From Rhizobacter sp. Root1238 (lineage in GTDB: Bacteria > Pseudomonadota > Gammaproteobacteria > Burkholderiales > Burkholderiaceae_C): a stretch of DNA of 64,000 nucleotides. The stretch covers positions 62,001 through 126,000 of the forward strand of contig NZ_LMDM01000002.1 of NCBI RefSeq assembly GCF_001425825.1, in the 5' to 3' direction. Below are positions 53,426-63,093 of this stretch, piece by piece. Each line of letters begins with the position of its first letter. Within the stretch, counting starts at the first letter, position 1. The notes beneath the pieces were generated by a model. It was not told where the DNA came from. It saw only the letters and a program-made list of their open reading frames with translations, and did not search any database. The translations under genes and the position numbers were made by a program.

Positions 53426-54424
53426 TCAGGCGGCGGCAGCCCGTTGCAGGCGGTCGCGCACGCCGTCCCATTCGGGTTCGGCGGGCGGCTCTTCCACCCA
53501 GATCAGATGCACGCCCTCGGCATCGAGTTCGCGCAGCGCGGAAAAAAGTTCGTGGGCTGCCTGCGTTGCCTGCGACGGCATCGCGCGGTGGCGCAGCCCG
53601 CGCACCGCCTTGGCGGGCACGGTGCGCGAATATACCGCCAGCTTCAATGTCGAGCCTTCGAGCATCTGCAACGCCGTGTTCAGCATCGGGCCGGGCATCA
53701 GCCGCAGCTTGGCGCGCGGCGCGTAGTGCGCCTCGAGCGTGCCCGAAGCGCGCGGCGCCGCGTCGTCGCGGTCGGCCAGCGGCTGGCCGGCCGCGGCTTC
53801 GAGCTGCTGGCGCGTCAGCACGCCGGGACGCAGCAGCACCGGCCGGCCGCGCGAGCAGTCGACGATGCTCGATTCGATGCCGACCTCGCAATCGCCGCCA
53901 TCGAGCACCGGCAGCGCGTCGCCGAATTCCTCGACGACGTGCGCCGCGCGCGTCGGGCTGATGCGCCCGAAGCGGTTCGCACTCGGCGCCGCCAGGCCCG
54001 GCACGCCCAGCGCCTTGGCCTCGCGCAGCAGCGCCTGCGCGACCGGGTGCGACGGGCAGCGCAGGCCGATGCTGTCCTGCCCGCCAGCCGACGCGCTGGC
54101 GACGCCGGGCGCGCGCGGCACGATCAGCGTCAGCGGCCCGGGCCAGAAGCGGGCCGCCAGCCGCTGCGCGACGGCCGGCCAGTCGGCGGCGAACACCTGT
54201 GCCGACCCGACGTCGCCGACGTGCACGATCAGCGGGTGGTCGGCCGGCCGACCCTTGGCGGCGAAGATCTTCGCGACCGCGGCATCGTCGTCGGCACGCG
54301 CGGCCAGGCCGTAGACCGTCTCGGTCGGCATGCCGACCAGCTCGCCGTCGGCCAGCGCGCGGGCGGCCTGCCGCACCGCGTCCGCGGTGCGGGCGTCGGA
54401 AGGGTCGCGGGCATCGAGCAGCAC
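53426..54424 (-). CDS. L-threonylcarbamoyladenylate synthase (Sua5 type)
   Basis: The 332-residue enzyme makes threonylcarbamoyl-AMP for t6A. It has the YrdC fold with GELVGMPTETVYGLAARAD, the KIFAAKGRPADHPLIVHV loop, FWPGPLTLIVPR and APSANRFGRISPT, followed by a C-terminal Sua5 domain (RASGTLEAHYAPRAKLRLM) absent from short TsaC proteins. It lies downstream of purK by 31 bases, in purE-purK order, and complements TsaB at 48226. Confidence 0.93.
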   Translation of the reverse strand: MLLDARDPSDARTADAVRQAARALADGELVGMPTETVYGLAARADDDAAVAKIFAAKGRPADHPLIVHVGDVGSAQVFAADWPAVAQRLAARFWPGPLTLIVPRAPGVASASAGGQDSIGLRCPSHPVAQALLREAKALGVPGLAAPSANRFGRISPTRAAHVVEEFGDALPVLDGGDCEVGIESSIVDCSRGRPVLLRPGVLTRQQLEAAAGQPLADRDDAAPRASGTLEAHYAPRAKLRLMPGPMLNTALQMLEGSTLKLAVYSRTVPAKAVRGLRHRAMPSQATQAAHELFSALRELDAEGVHLIWVEEPPAEPEWDGVRDRLQRAAAA

Positions 54425-54455
54425 GTCGGGTCCTCGGCTCAGTCGGTCGCGGCGA

Positions 54456-55619
54456 TCACCAGGCCGCGAGGCCCAGGTGCTCGGCGGCCTGCAGCGCCAC
54501 CGCGTTGGCGAACTCGGCCGTTGCGGCGGTGACGGTCAGGTGGCCCATCTTGCGGCCCGGGCGGGCGCTGGCCTTGCCGTACAGGTGCAGGTGCACGCCC
54601 GGCAGCGCAAGCACGGCGGCCCAGTCGGGTTCCGCTTCGGCGGCGCCGTCGCGGAACCACAGGTCGCCCAGCAGGTTCAGCATCACCGCCGGCGAATGCA
54701 GCCGCGGCGCGGCCAGCGGGGCGCCGGCCAGCGTGCGCACCTGCAGGTCGAACTGCGACTGGTCGCAGGCGTCCAGCGTGTAGTGGCCGGAGTTGTGCGG
54801 GCGCGGCGCCATTTCGTTGGCGACCAGCCGGCCGTCCTTCAGCACGAAGAACTCGACGCACAGCACGCCGACGTAGCCGAGCGTCGCGGCGATGCGGCCC
54901 GCATGCGCGATGGCCTGCTGCTGCACGTCGGGCGTCACGTCGGGCGAGGGCACGCGCGTCACCGCGAGGATGCCGTCGCGGTGCAGGTTCTGCTGCAGCG
55001 GGAAGTGCACGCTCGCGCCGTCGGCGCCGCGCGCGACGATGACGCTGACTTCATAGGCCAGCGGCAGCATCTGCTCGAGCACGCACGGCACCTGCTTCAG
55101 CGCGTCCCATGCGGCGGCCAGCGCCGCGCGGTCGGCCACCCGCACCTGGCCCTTGCCGTCGTAGCCGAGGCGCGCGGTCTTCAGGATGCCGGGCAGCAGC
55201 GCGGCGTCGACGGCCTCGAGCTGGTCGCGGGTCTCGATCAGCACGAACGGGGCGCACGGCACGTTGCAGCGGCCGAAGTGCGCCTTCTCGGCGGCCCGGT
55301 CCTGGCACACCGCGACCGCATCGCCCGACGGCGCCACCGGCCGCATCGCGGCCAGCGTGCGCAGCGCGGCGGCGGGCACGTTCTCGAATTCGGTGGTGAC
55401 GGCCGCGCTGACGGCGCCCAGGTGCGCGAGACCGGTCGCGTCGAGGTAGTCGGCCTGCACATGGTGGTGCGCGACCAGGCCGGCCGGGCTCGCCGCATCG
55501 GGGTCCAGCACCGCGGTGGCGTAGCCCATCTGCTGCGCGGCATGCACGAACATGCGGCCGAGCTGGCCGCCGCCCATCACGCCGAGCGTCTGGCCGGGTG
55601 GAATGAAGCGCAGCGTCAT
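54456..55619 (-). CDS. purK: N5-carboxyaminoimidazole ribonucleotide synthase
   Basis: PurK carboxylates AIR with ATP and bicarbonate in purine synthesis. The 387-residue ATP-grasp protein starts [20 protein letters not shown], with [23 protein letters not shown] and [23 protein letters not shown]. The ATG overlaps the purE stop (ATGA), so the two are coupled. Confidence 0.96.
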   Translation of the reverse strand: MTLRFIPPGQTLGVMGGGQLGRMFVHAAQQMGYATAVLDPDAASPAGLVAHHHVQADYLDATGLAHLGAVSAAVTTEFENVPAAALRTLAAMRPVAPSGDAVAVCQDRAAEKAHFGRCNVPCAPFVLIETRDQLEAVDAALLPGILKTARLGYDGKGQVRVADRAALAAAWDALKQVPCVLEQMLPLAYEVSVIVARGADGASVHFPLQQNLHRDGILAVTRVPSPDVTPDVQQQAIAHAGRIAATLGYVGVLCVEFFVLKDGRLVANEMAPRPHNSGHYTLDACDQSQFDLQVRTLAGAPLAAPRLHSPAVMLNLLGDLWFRDGAAEAEPDWAAVLALPGVHLHLYGKASARPGRKMGHLTVTAATAEFANAVALQAAEHLGLAAW

Positions 55620-56110
55620 TTCAACTCGGCACTCATGGCGCGCGCGACCTCGGTCTGGCGGGCGCGGTAGGCCTCGAGCTGGCTGCGCAGCGCGGGCTGG
55701 TCGCAGGCCAGCATCGCGACCGCGAACAGCGCGGCATTGGCTGCGCCGGCGCTGCCGATCGCGAAGGTCGCGACCGGGATGCCCTTGGGCATCTGCACGA
55801 TGGAATGCAGCGAATCGACGCCCTGCAGGTGGCGGCTCGCGACCGGCACGCCGAGCACCGGCACCGTGGTCTTCGCGGCCAGCATGCCGGGCAGGTGGGC
55901 GGCGCCGCCGGCCCCGGCGATGATGGCCCGCAACCCGCGCGCGGCGGCCGTTTCGGCGTAGGCGAACATGTCGTCGGGCATGCGGTGGGCAGAGACCACA
56001 CGCGCCTCGTAGGGCACGCCGAACTCGGCGAGAATCTCGGTCGCGAGGCGCAGGGTCTCCCAGTCGCTGCTGGAACCCATCACCACGCCAACCACGGGGG
56101 CGCTGCTCAC
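55616..56110 (-). CDS. purE: N5-carboxyaminoimidazole ribonucleotide mutase
   Basis: PurE converts N5-CAIR to CAIR. The 164-residue protein has the class I signature [33 protein letters not shown] and [20 protein letters not shown] at 56110 is the start, with TTGGAG upstream; a TACAAT promoter lies at 56140. It heads the purE-purK-Sua5 run and is divergent from cnoX. Confidence 0.96.
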   Translation of the reverse strand: MSSAPVVGVVMGSSSDWETLRLATEILAEFGVPYEARVVSAHRMPDDMFAYAETAAARGLRAIIAGAGGAAHLPGMLAAKTTVPVLGVPVASRHLQGVDSLHSIVQMPKGIPVATFAIGSAGAANAALFAVAMLACDQPALRSQLEAYRARQTEVARAMSAELK

Positions 56111-56139
56111 GGCTCGCTCCAAGGGCTGAACAACCTTGA

Positions 56140-56145
56140 ATTGTA
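56140..56145 (-). promoter_or_regulatory. -10 element (TACAAT) of purE
   Basis: TACAAT on the minus strand lies 30 bases before the purE GTG, giving a short leader that includes the GGAG ribosome site. No clear PurR-type operator was seen. Confidence 0.5.
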
Positions 56146-56221
56146 GGCGGCGCGGCCCATCTGACTGATCGACACCAGAGCGCGACCTCCCAGCAGCCTC
56201 TCCTCCCTTTGCCGGAACACG

Positions 56222-57163
56222 ATGGACATCACGATTCAGAACTTCGAAGCCGACCTGATCAACGCCTCGGTCGAGCAGCCGGTGCTGCTGGACATCTGGG
56301 CGCCGTGGTGCGGCCCCTGCAAGGCGCTGACGCCGGTGCTCGAGAAGATCGAGGTCGCCTATGCCGGGCGCTTCAAGCTGGCCAAGCTGAATGCCGACGA
56401 GCAGCCGGAGATCTCCAGCCAGCTGTCGCAGATGTTCGGCGTGCGCAGCATCCCGTTCTGCGTGCTGTTCAAGGGCGGCCAGCCGGTCGACGGCTTCGTC
56501 GGCGCGCTGCCCGAGGCGCAGGTGCGCGAATTCCTCGACCGGCACGTGCCGAGCGCCGAAGAGGCGGCCGCCGAGGAAGACCTGGCCGCGGCCGAGGAAC
56601 TGCTCGCCGAGGGCGACGCCGACAGCGCGCTGGAGCGGCTGCAGGAGGCGGTGGCGATCGACCCGGCCAACGACGTCGCGCGCTACGACTACCTGCGCGC
56701 GCTGCTGACGATGGGGCGGGTCGACGATGCGCGTCGCGCGTTCGACCCGGTCGCGAGCAAGGTGATGCTGGATGCGCGGCTGGCCGCGGCCGGCCACTGG
56801 CTGGCGGCCTGCGAGAAGGCCGCATCGGCACGCAGCCCCGATCAGCTGGCGGCGGCGATCGCCGCCAGCAAGCGCGATTTCGACGCGCGTTTCGAGCTGG
56901 CGCAGACCCACTTCGCCGCGCAGCGCTTCACGCAGGCGATGGACGAGCTGCTCGAGATCGTGATGCGCGACAAGGCCTGGAACGGCGAGCTCGCGCGCAA
57001 GACCTACGTCGCGATCCTCGAGCTGATGAGCAAGCCGGCACCGGCCAAGGCCGAAGCGGCGGCCCCGAAGGGCGCGGTCGAGGTGGCGGGCAAGGTCAAC
57101 ACCGCACCGGCCGATCCGGTGGTCGACCAGTACCGGCGCAAGCTGAGCATGGCGCTGTTCTGA
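56222..57163 (+). CDS. cnoX: Thioredoxin-TPR chaperedoxin (CnoX/YbbN-like)
   Basis: The 313-residue protein has an N-terminal thioredoxin domain with an intact redox site, [20 protein letters not shown], and the cis-Pro loop [18 protein letters not shown]-like helical repeats follow ([33 protein letters not shown]). E. coli CnoX lacks the full CxxC but this version keeps it, so it could both bind unfolded proteins and reduce disulfides. The C-terminal 50 residues are an Ala/Pro linker and a short helix. Divergent from purE. Confidence 0.9.
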   Translation: MDITIQNFEADLINASVEQPVLLDIWAPWCGPCKALTPVLEKIEVAYAGRFKLAKLNADEQPEISSQLSQMFGVRSIPFCVLFKGGQPVDGFVGALPEAQVREFLDRHVPSAEEAAAEEDLAAAEELLAEGDADSALERLQEAVAIDPANDVARYDYLRALLTMGRVDDARRAFDPVASKVMLDARLAAAGHWLAACEKAASARSPDQLAAAIAASKRDFDARFELAQTHFAAQRFTQAMDELLEIVMRDKAWNGELARKTYVAILELMSKPAPAKAEAAAPKGAVEVAGKVNTAPADPVVDQYRRKLSMALF

Positions 57164-57212
57164 GCCAGCCGCCGGCCGGCCTGAACCTGCCAACGGAGCC
57201 GCTCAGCCCGAC

Positions 57213-57301
57213 CCTTCGACAGGCTCAGGATGATCGGGCCCTTCGACGGGCTCAGGTCCTTCGACAGGCTCAGGATGATCGGGCCCTTCGACAGGCTCAG
57301 G
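57213..57301. repeat. Four copies of the CCTTCGACRGGCTCAGG intergenic repeat
   Basis: Cores lie at 57213-57229, 57240-57256, 57258-57274 and 57285-57301, with offsets of 27, 18 and 27 bases. Copies 1 and 3 are followed by ATGATCGGGC. The same or inverse sequence (CCTGAGCCTGTCGAAGG) is known to me as a common intergenic repeat in high-GC proteobacteria. The last copy supplies the stop codon of the TPR gene on the minus strand. Confidence 0.85.
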
Positions 57302-58406
57302 GCGGACGGTGGCCGCGGAGCGCCGCGTCGATCAACCGCAGCACTTCGGCCTGCTCGCCGGCAAACGCGCGCCAGGCGGCCTCGGCCTGCTGCGAGTGTT
57401 TCCTGGCGGCTTCCGGCTGTCCGAGCGCCGCGTAGACCTGCGCGAGCCGGCTGTGCGTCGCGGCCCGGTCGTCGAGGTCGCAGTCGTCGCGGTTCGCGGC
57501 CTCGGCGGCCAGCGCCTCTTCGCGCGCCAGCTCGTGCTGCTTCAGCTGGACCCGGCACCACGCCAGGTCGGCCCGCAGCCAGTTCGCCATGTGGGCCGCG
57601 CCCTGCGTCAATGCGACGTCGAGGTGCTGCTCGTACAGCGGCAGCGCATCGGCATGCCGGCCCTGCAGCGACAGCAGCTGCGCCCGCAGGATCGGCGCCA
57701 GCGCCTCCAGCGCCGCGGTGCCGACCAGCGCATCGAAGTTCTGCGACGACTCGGCGCCGAGCATCGCCTGCCGCGTGGCCTGCGCTTCGCCGGGGCCGCT
57801 CAGCACGTTCTGGCGCGCCTGGCTGGTGTTCAGCCACGCCATGTTGGCCAGCAGCGCCGCGAGCGTCGCTTCGTCGCCCTCGGCGGTGCCGTGCTGGCGG
57901 GTCAGCGCGTACCAGGGCTGGGCGAGGTCGTAGCGGCCGGCGAAGTGGTAGGTCTGCGCGACCACCAGGCCGATGCGCGAACGGGCCGCATGGTGCTTCG
58001 CGTCCGCCAGCTCCAGCGTCTCGGCGACGCGGCGCGCCATCGACACGAAATCGTGCTTCACGTAGTCGAGGTGGGCCAGCCAGGCGCAGCACAGCGCATG
58101 CAGCGCCGGCTCGCGCGCGGCGCCGCTCATCGCGTAGGCACGGTGGATCTTGTCGATCGCCTCGGCCGCGCCGAGCTTGCCGTAGTGCGCGATCAGCCCT
58201 TCGGCCAGGCTGATCCACGCGCTCAGCACCATGTTCGGTTGCCGCGCGTACTGCTGTTGCAGGCCGGTCAGCGTCTTGCGCGCGTCGTCGAAGTGGCCAT
58301 GGCGCGCCACCAGGCAGGCGCGTTCGGCACGCAGGCAATCGGCCTTGACCGGGTTGCTTGCGGCGTCGATGGCGGCGTCGAGCTGCTTCAGCAGGCGGGA
58401 CTGCAT
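57297..58406 (-). CDS. TPR-repeat protein of unknown function
   Basis: The 369-residue protein is all helical, with TPR-like pairs such as CLVARHGHFDDARKTLTGLQ, LEELxxx-type repeats and, near the C-terminus, HSRLAQVYAALGQPEAARKHSQQ. No signal peptide is present. It lies five bases after purC in the same direction, and its stop codon is inside the last CCTTCGAC repeat. A scaffold or adaptor role is possible; nothing specific can be said. Confidence 0.75.
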   Translation of the reverse strand: MQSRLLKQLDAAIDAASNPVKADCLRAERACLVARHGHFDDARKTLTGLQQQYARQPNMVLSAWISLAEGLIAHYGKLGAAEAIDKIHRAYAMSGAAREPALHALCCAWLAHLDYVKHDFVSMARRVAETLELADAKHHAARSRIGLVVAQTYHFAGRYDLAQPWYALTRQHGTAEGDEATLAALLANMAWLNTSQARQNVLSGPGEAQATRQAMLGAESSQNFDALVGTAALEALAPILRAQLLSLQGRHADALPLYEQHLDVALTQGAAHMANWLRADLAWCRVQLKQHELAREEALAAEAANRDDCDLDDRAATHSRLAQVYAALGQPEAARKHSQQAEAAWRAFAGEQAEVLRLIDAALRGHRPP

Positions 58407-58411
58407 GACGC

Positions 58412-59317
58412 TCAGGAGGTCAGGCGTTGCAGGGCTTCGCGGTACTTGGCGGCGGTCTTCTCGACCACCTCGGCGGGCAGCGCCGGGGCCGGTGCGCGCT
58501 TGCCCCACGGCTGGCCGTCGACGCGGGCCTGCTCCAGCCAGTCGCGCACGAACTGCTTGTCGTAGCTCGGCGGGTTGCGGCCCTCGCGGAAGGCGGCGTC
58601 GTAGCCTTCGACCGGCCAGAAGCGCGACGAATCGGGCGTCAGCACTTCGTCCATCAGCGTCAGCGTGCCGTCGCGGTCGAGGCCGAACTCGAACTTGGTG
58701 TCGGCGATGATGATGCCCTTCTTCAGCGCGATGCCGGCGGCGCGGGTGTAGAGCTGGATCGCGGTGTCGCGCACGCGGGCGGCGAGCTCGGCGCCGATGA
58801 TCTGCACCATTCGTTCGAACGAGATGTTCTCGTCGTGGTCGCCCATCTCGGCCTTGGTGGCCGGCGTGAAGATCGGCGCGGGCAGCGGGCTCGCGTTCTT
58901 CAGGCCCGGCGGCAGCGCGACGCCGCACACCGACTGGCTCTGCTGGTACTCGGTCCAGCCGCTGCCGGCCAGGTAGCCGCGCACGACGGCCTCGACCGGC
59001 AGCGGCTTCAGGCGCTTGACGAGCATCGAGCGGCCGCGCACCTGCGGGCGTTCGGCGGCGGTGACGACGCTCTCGGGGTCGTCGCCGGTCAGGTGGTTCG
59101 GGACGATGCCTTCGAGGTGAGCGAACCAGAACAGCGCCATCTGCGTCAGCAGCTCGCCCTTGCCGGGGATCGGCTCGCCCATGATCACGTCGAACGCGCT
59201 GAGGCGGTCGCTCGCGAGCATCAGGATGCGGTCTTCGCCCACCGCGTAGTTGTCGCGGACCTTGCCGCGCGCGAGCAGGGGCAGGGAGGTGAGGGTGGAG
59301 TTCAGCACGGCATTCAT
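58412..59317 (-). CDS. purC: Phosphoribosylaminoimidazole-succinocarboxamide synthase
   Basis: PurC (SAICAR synthetase) joins CAIR and aspartate with ATP. The 301-residue protein has [55 protein letters not shown] and the nucleotide loop DTKFEFGLD. It acts one step after PurE/PurK, located 2.3 kb further downstream on the same strand. A terminator and a TACAAT promoter separate it from fba. Confidence 0.96.
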   Translation of the reverse strand: MNAVLNSTLTSLPLLARGKVRDNYAVGEDRILMLASDRLSAFDVIMGEPIPGKGELLTQMALFWFAHLEGIVPNHLTGDDPESVVTAAERPQVRGRSMLVKRLKPLPVEAVVRGYLAGSGWTEYQQSQSVCGVALPPGLKNASPLPAPIFTPATKAEMGDHDENISFERMVQIIGAELAARVRDTAIQLYTRAAGIALKKGIIIADTKFEFGLDRDGTLTLMDEVLTPDSSRFWPVEGYDAAFREGRNPPSYDKQFVRDWLEQARVDGQPWGKRAPAPALPAEVVEKTAAKYREALQRLTS

Positions 59318-59351
59318 GGGCTCTTTCGGCGCAGGGGCAGGACAGCGCCGG

Positions 59352-59357
59352 ATTGTA
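59352..59357 (-). promoter_or_regulatory. -10 element (TACAAT) of purC
   Basis: TACAAT lies 35 bases before the purC ATG and just after the fba terminator. No strong -35 is seen; the spacer region overlaps the terminator stem. Confidence 0.45.
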
Positions 59358-59373
59358 GTGAGCCACGAACAAC

Positions 59374-59396
59374 GAAGCCCGGCACGGCCGGGCTTC
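59374..59396 (-). terminator. Intrinsic terminator after fba
   Basis: GAAGCCCGGC and GCCGGGCTTC form a perfect 10-base stem with a 3-base loop. Read on the minus strand it is followed by GTTGTT, a weak T-rich tail. It lies 22 bases after the fba stop and should end the fba transcript before purC. Confidence 0.75.
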
Positions 59397-59418
59397 ATCA
59401 ACAGTGGGGATGCGGGTT

Positions 59419-60483
59419 TCAGACCACCATCTGCGCCAGCTCGCCCTTGGCGTAGCGTTGAGCGACCTGTTCCAGGCTCTGCGCCTTGATCTTGCCGGAT
59501 TGCCCTTCGCAGCCGAACTCCAGGTAGCGCTGCCTGCAGATCGCCTTGGCGGCCTCGCGCGCCGGCTTCAGGTACTCGCGCGGGTCGAACTTCTCGGGGT
59601 TCTGCACGAAGAACTTGCGGATCGCCGCGGTCATCGCGAGGCGGATGTCGGTGTCGATGTTGATCTTGCGCACGCCGTGCTTGATGGCTTCCTGGATCTC
59701 GCTGACCGGCACGCCATAGGTTTCCTTCATGTCGCCGCCGAACTCGCGGATGGCCGCCAGCAGCTCCTGCGGCACGCTCGAGCTGCCGTGCATCACCAAG
59801 TGGGTGTTCGGAATGCGGGCGTGGATTTCCTTGATGCGCTGGATCGCGAGGATGTCGCCGGTGGGCTTGCGGGTGAATTTGTAGGCGCCGTGGCTGGTGC
59901 CGATCGCGATGGCCAGCGCGTCGAGCTGGGTGCGCTTGACGAAGTCGGCGGCCTGCTCCGGGTCGGTCAGCAGCTGGTCCAGCGTCATCGTCGCGTCGGT
60001 GCCGTGGCCGTCTTCCTTGTCGCCCTTCATCGTCTCGAGCGAACCGAGCACGCCGAGTTCACCCTCGACGGTGACGCCGACCCGGTGCGCGATGTCGACC
60101 ACCTTGCGCGTCACGTCGACGTTGTAGTCGTAGCTGGCGATGGTCTTGCCGTCGGCCTGCAGCGAGCCGTCCATCATCACCGAGCTGAAGCCCAGGTTGA
60201 TGGCGCCCTGGCAGACGTCCGGGTTCTGGCCGTGATCCTGGTGCATCACCAATGGAACGCGGGGGTAACTTTCGACCGCCGCGAGGATCAGGTGCTTGAT
60301 GAACGGCTCGCCGGCGTACTTGCGGGCACCGGCGCTGGCCTGCAGGATGACCGGGGCGCCGACCTCGTCGGCCGCACTCATCACGGCCTGCACCTGCTCG
60401 AGGTTGTTGACGTTGAAGGCCGGAATTCCGTAACCGTTCTCGGCGGCATGGTCCAGCAGCTGACGCATCGAAACGAGTGGCAT
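59419..60483 (-). CDS. fba: Fructose-1,6-bisphosphate aldolase, class II
   Basis: The 354-residue zinc enzyme of the Calvin-cycle/glycolytic type has [15 protein letters not shown], the zinc site [37 protein letters not shown] and MHGSSSVP, and [18 protein letters not shown] near the end. It splits or forms fructose-1,6-bisphosphate. It follows pyk in this neighbourhood but on its own promoter. Confidence 0.97.
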   Translation of the reverse strand: MPLVSMRQLLDHAAENGYGIPAFNVNNLEQVQAVMSAADEVGAPVILQASAGARKYAGEPFIKHLILAAVESYPRVPLVMHQDHGQNPDVCQGAINLGFSSVMMDGSLQADGKTIASYDYNVDVTRKVVDIAHRVGVTVEGELGVLGSLETMKGDKEDGHGTDATMTLDQLLTDPEQAADFVKRTQLDALAIAIGTSHGAYKFTRKPTGDILAIQRIKEIHARIPNTHLVMHGSSSVPQELLAAIREFGGDMKETYGVPVSEIQEAIKHGVRKINIDTDIRLAMTAAIRKFFVQNPEKFDPREYLKPAREAAKAICRQRYLEFGCEGQSGKIKAQSLEQVAQRYAKGELAQMVV

Positions 60484-60547
60484 GGCGATCTACCTGGAAG
60501 TGAAGAAACCCTTCAGGCGGCATGAAACCGCGCTGTAACTCCGGGCG

Positions 60548-60553
60548 ATTGTA
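60548..60553 (-). promoter_or_regulatory. -10 element (TACAAT) of fba
   Basis: TACAAT lies about 65 bases before the fba ATG, giving a leader of some 57 bases. The -35 region is GC-rich with no clear TTGACA. Confidence 0.45.
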
Positions 60554-60775
60554 CTGACGGGACCTGCGGGAAAACCCCGCCGGCGTGATGACCTCCCGTG
60601 ACCGCGGGGTGCCGCGGGGTGCCGCAGGGGCCGCGGGCTTTTGCAGGAAACGGGCCGGCCTGCCCGCTGCGGAACTGGGCCGGCTTTGCCCCGCTTTTCC
60701 GGCTCAAGCCGGCGCGAACGCGACAGACACTGGACGCCGACATCCGACCGCTCGTCCCGCTGGAGGGAATCCGCC

Positions 60776-61792
60776 ATGGCCCGACTCGACCTGAATGCAC
60801 TCACCCTGTGGATCACCGCTGCCGCGCAGCAGCAGCCGACCGAGCTCGCGTCGCAGCTGATGCAGCGCGCCGACGTGTCGCGCGCCACCGCGAACAAGGC
60901 CTTGCGCCGGCTGACCGAGACGGGCTGGCTGGTGCGCGAAGGCGCCGTCTCGCGTCCGAGCTACCGGCCGGGCGTGATGCGCCAGGTGGTGCAGCGCTAC
61001 CCGCTGGACGGCCTGTCGGAAGACCTGCCGTGGTCGCGCGACTTCGCCCCGTTCTTCGCATTCCCCGATGCGGTGCGCCGCATGGTGCACCACGCGTTCA
61101 CCGAACTGCTGAACAACGCGATCGACCACAGCGCCGGCCGCCAGGTCACGGTGTCGCTGCGCCAGACCGCGAGCCATGCGCAGCTGCTGGTGTCGGACGA
61201 CGGCCGCGGCGTGTTCGACAAGATCAACGAGGCCTTCGCGCTCGACGAGCCGCACCTCGCGATGCTCGAGCTCAGCAAGGGCAAGCTGACCAGCGCCCCG
61301 GACCGCCACTGCGGTCGCGGGCTGTTCTTCACGTCGAAGCTGGCCGACGTGTTCGACCTGCATGCGAACGAATCGGCCTTCCAGCACCGCGGCTGGGAAG
61401 CCGGCCGCTGGCGCGAGGGCAAGCCGCTGAAGTGCCACGGCACCTCGGTCTATGCCGCGTTCGCGCTCGACAGCACGCGCTCGCTGGAAGCGGTGCTGCA
61501 GGCGCACAGTGCCGACGGCGCGGGCTACGACTTCGAGCGCACCGTGGTGCCGCTGCGCCTGTTGACGACGACGCAATCGGGGTTGGAGTCGCGTTCTCAG
61601 GCGCGCCGTGTCGGCGCCCGGCTGAACCAGTTCCGCCGCGCCGAGGTCGATTTCAGCGGTGTGACGAGCGTCGGGCACAGCTTTGCGGACGAGCTGTTCC
61701 GCGTGCTGGCCGGTGAGCAGGACGCGCTGGAACTGGTGCCGATCAACATGGCGCCGGCCGTGGCGGCCATGGTCGGCAGCATCCGCCGCTAG
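60776..61792 (+). CDS. Winged-helix / GHKL ATPase / STAS-like fusion protein
   Basis: The 338-residue cytoplasmic protein has three parts. Residues 5-60 resemble a winged helix (VSRATANKALRRLTETGWL). Residues 100-230 are a GHKL/HATPase domain: N-box HHAFTELLNNAIDHS, G1 VSDDGRGVFDKI and G2 HCGRGLFFTSKLAD. Residues 272-336 look like the STAS-like DUF4325 domain (GARLNQFRRAEVDFSGVTSVG). This joins DNA-binding-like, anti-sigma-kinase-like and antagonist-like modules in one chain. GGAGGG precedes the ATG. Its stop overlaps that of the convergent ilvA. Promoter and target are unknown. Confidence 0.8.
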   Translation: MARLDLNALTLWITAAAQQQPTELASQLMQRADVSRATANKALRRLTETGWLVREGAVSRPSYRPGVMRQVVQRYPLDGLSEDLPWSRDFAPFFAFPDAVRRMVHHAFTELLNNAIDHSAGRQVTVSLRQTASHAQLLVSDDGRGVFDKINEAFALDEPHLAMLELSKGKLTSAPDRHCGRGLFFTSKLADVFDLHANESAFQHRGWEAGRWREGKPLKCHGTSVYAAFALDSTRSLEAVLQAHSADGAGYDFERTVVPLRLLTTTQSGLESRSQARRVGARLNQFRRAEVDFSGVTSVGHSFADELFRVLAGEQDALELVPINMAPAVAAMVGSIRR

Positions 61793-62994
61793 CCGATTCT
61801 CTCTGCGCGGTAGCCCTGGGCGCGCATCGCGGCCAGGATCTCCTCGATGTGGGCCACGCCTCGCGTGTGCACCACCACCTCGATCTCGGCGCGTTCGACC
61901 GACAGCGAGCTGAACGCCCGCTGGTGCTGCACCTCGTCGATGTTGGCGCCCAGCTTGCCGAGCAGCGTCGCGACGTCGGCCAGCGCGCCCGGCACGTCGC
62001 GCACGTCCATGCGCAGGCGTGCGAGCCGGCCCGACTTCACCATGCCGCGCTGGATGATCTCGCCCAGCACCAGCGGCTCGATGTTGCCGCCACACAGGAT
62101 CAGGCCGACCTTGCGCCCGGCGAAGCGTGCCCGGTGCTTCATCAAGGCCGCGAGGCCGACGGCTCCGGCGCCTTCGACCACCGTCTTCTCGATCTCCAGC
62201 AGCATCAGGATCGCCTGCTCGATGTCGTCCTCGCCGACCAGCAGCACGTCGTCGACATGCTGCTTGATCAGCGGCACGGTGGCGGCACCAGGCACCTTGA
62301 CGCCGATGCCGTCGGCGATGGTGGCCTGGGCGCTCTCGCGCTGTTCGCCGTGCACCGCGTTCCAGACGGCCGGGAAGCGCTCGGTCTGCACGCCGATCAC
62401 CTGGATGCCGGGCTTCAGCGCCTTGGCCGCGGTGGCCACGCCGCCGATCAGCCCGCCGCCGCCGATCGCCACCACCAGCGTGTCGAGCGACGGCTGCTGC
62501 GCGAGCATCTCCAGGCCGAGCGTGCCCTGGCCGGCCGCCACCTGCAGGTCGTCGTAGGGGTGCACCAGCGTCAGGCCGCGCTCCTGCGCCAGCCGCAGCC
62601 CGTGCGCGCGCGCATCGTCGAAGGTGTCGCCTTCGAGCACCACGGTGGCGCCGAAGCCGCGCGTGCGTTCGACCTTCACCGCCGGCGCGAAGCGCGGCAT
62701 CACGATGGTGGCGGGAATGCCCAGCCGCTGGGCGTGGTACGCAACGCCCTGGGCATGGTTGCCGGCCGACACGGCGAGCACGCCGCGCGCGCGCTCGATG
62801 TCGCTCAGCTGGGCGATCTTGTTGAGGGCGCCGCGCTCCTTGAAGGAGGCGGTGAACTGCAGGTTCTCGAACTTCAGGAACACCTCGCAGCCGGCGATGG
62901 CCGAGAGGGTCCGCGAAGGAACGCAGGGGGTGTCGAGCACCTGGCCGTGCAGGCGCTCGGCGGCGGCACGGATATCAGCAAGGGCGAGCGTCAT
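61789..62994 (-). CDS. ilvA: Threonine ammonia-lyase with C-terminal ACT domain
   Basis: The 401-residue PLP enzyme turns threonine into 2-oxobutanoate, the entry to isoleucine. PLP Lys is in ENLQFTASFKERGALNKI, followed by VSAGNHAQGVAYHA, the phosphate loop AIGGGGLIGGVA and LCGGNIEP. A single ACT domain (RLRMDVRDVPGALADVATLL) is at the C-terminus, shorter than the double ACT of E. coli IlvA, so this is the compact form. A GC-rich inverted repeat abuts the start. Confidence 0.9.
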   Translation of the reverse strand: MTLALADIRAAAERLHGQVLDTPCVPSRTLSAIAGCEVFLKFENLQFTASFKERGALNKIAQLSDIERARGVLAVSAGNHAQGVAYHAQRLGIPATIVMPRFAPAVKVERTRGFGATVVLEGDTFDDARAHGLRLAQERGLTLVHPYDDLQVAAGQGTLGLEMLAQQPSLDTLVVAIGGGGLIGGVATAAKALKPGIQVIGVQTERFPAVWNAVHGEQRESAQATIADGIGVKVPGAATVPLIKQHVDDVLLVGEDDIEQAILMLLEIEKTVVEGAGAVGLAALMKHRARFAGRKVGLILCGGNIEPLVLGEIIQRGMVKSGRLARLRMDVRDVPGALADVATLLGKLGANIDEVQHQRAFSSLSVERAEIEVVVHTRGVAHIEEILAAMRAQGYRAERIG

Positions 62995-62996
62995 GA

Positions 62997-63036
62997 GGCG
63001 CCCCCACGTCGCTTCGCTCCTGCCCCAGGGGGCGCC
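62997..63036. repeat. GC-rich inverted repeat between pyk and ilvA
   Basis: GGCGCCCCC (62997-63005) and GGGGGCGCC (63028-63036) are perfect complements with a 22-base loop containing CGCTTCGCTCCTG. Stem-loops of this kind are common between genes in Burkholderiales. It ends two bases before the ilvA ATG, so it may both follow pyk transcripts and mask the ilvA ribosome site. Confidence 0.6.
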
Positions 63037-63093
63037 ACCCAGCGGCCCGGCAAAGCCGGTTCCGCGGGTGTTGCTTGATGGGCTGCGGTCGCT

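Noticed and set aside
60696-60730. Sigma-28 (flagellar) promoter before the HTH-GHKL-STAS gene
   Set aside because: TCAAGCC resembles the -35, but no GCCGATAA-like -10 lies at the right distance.
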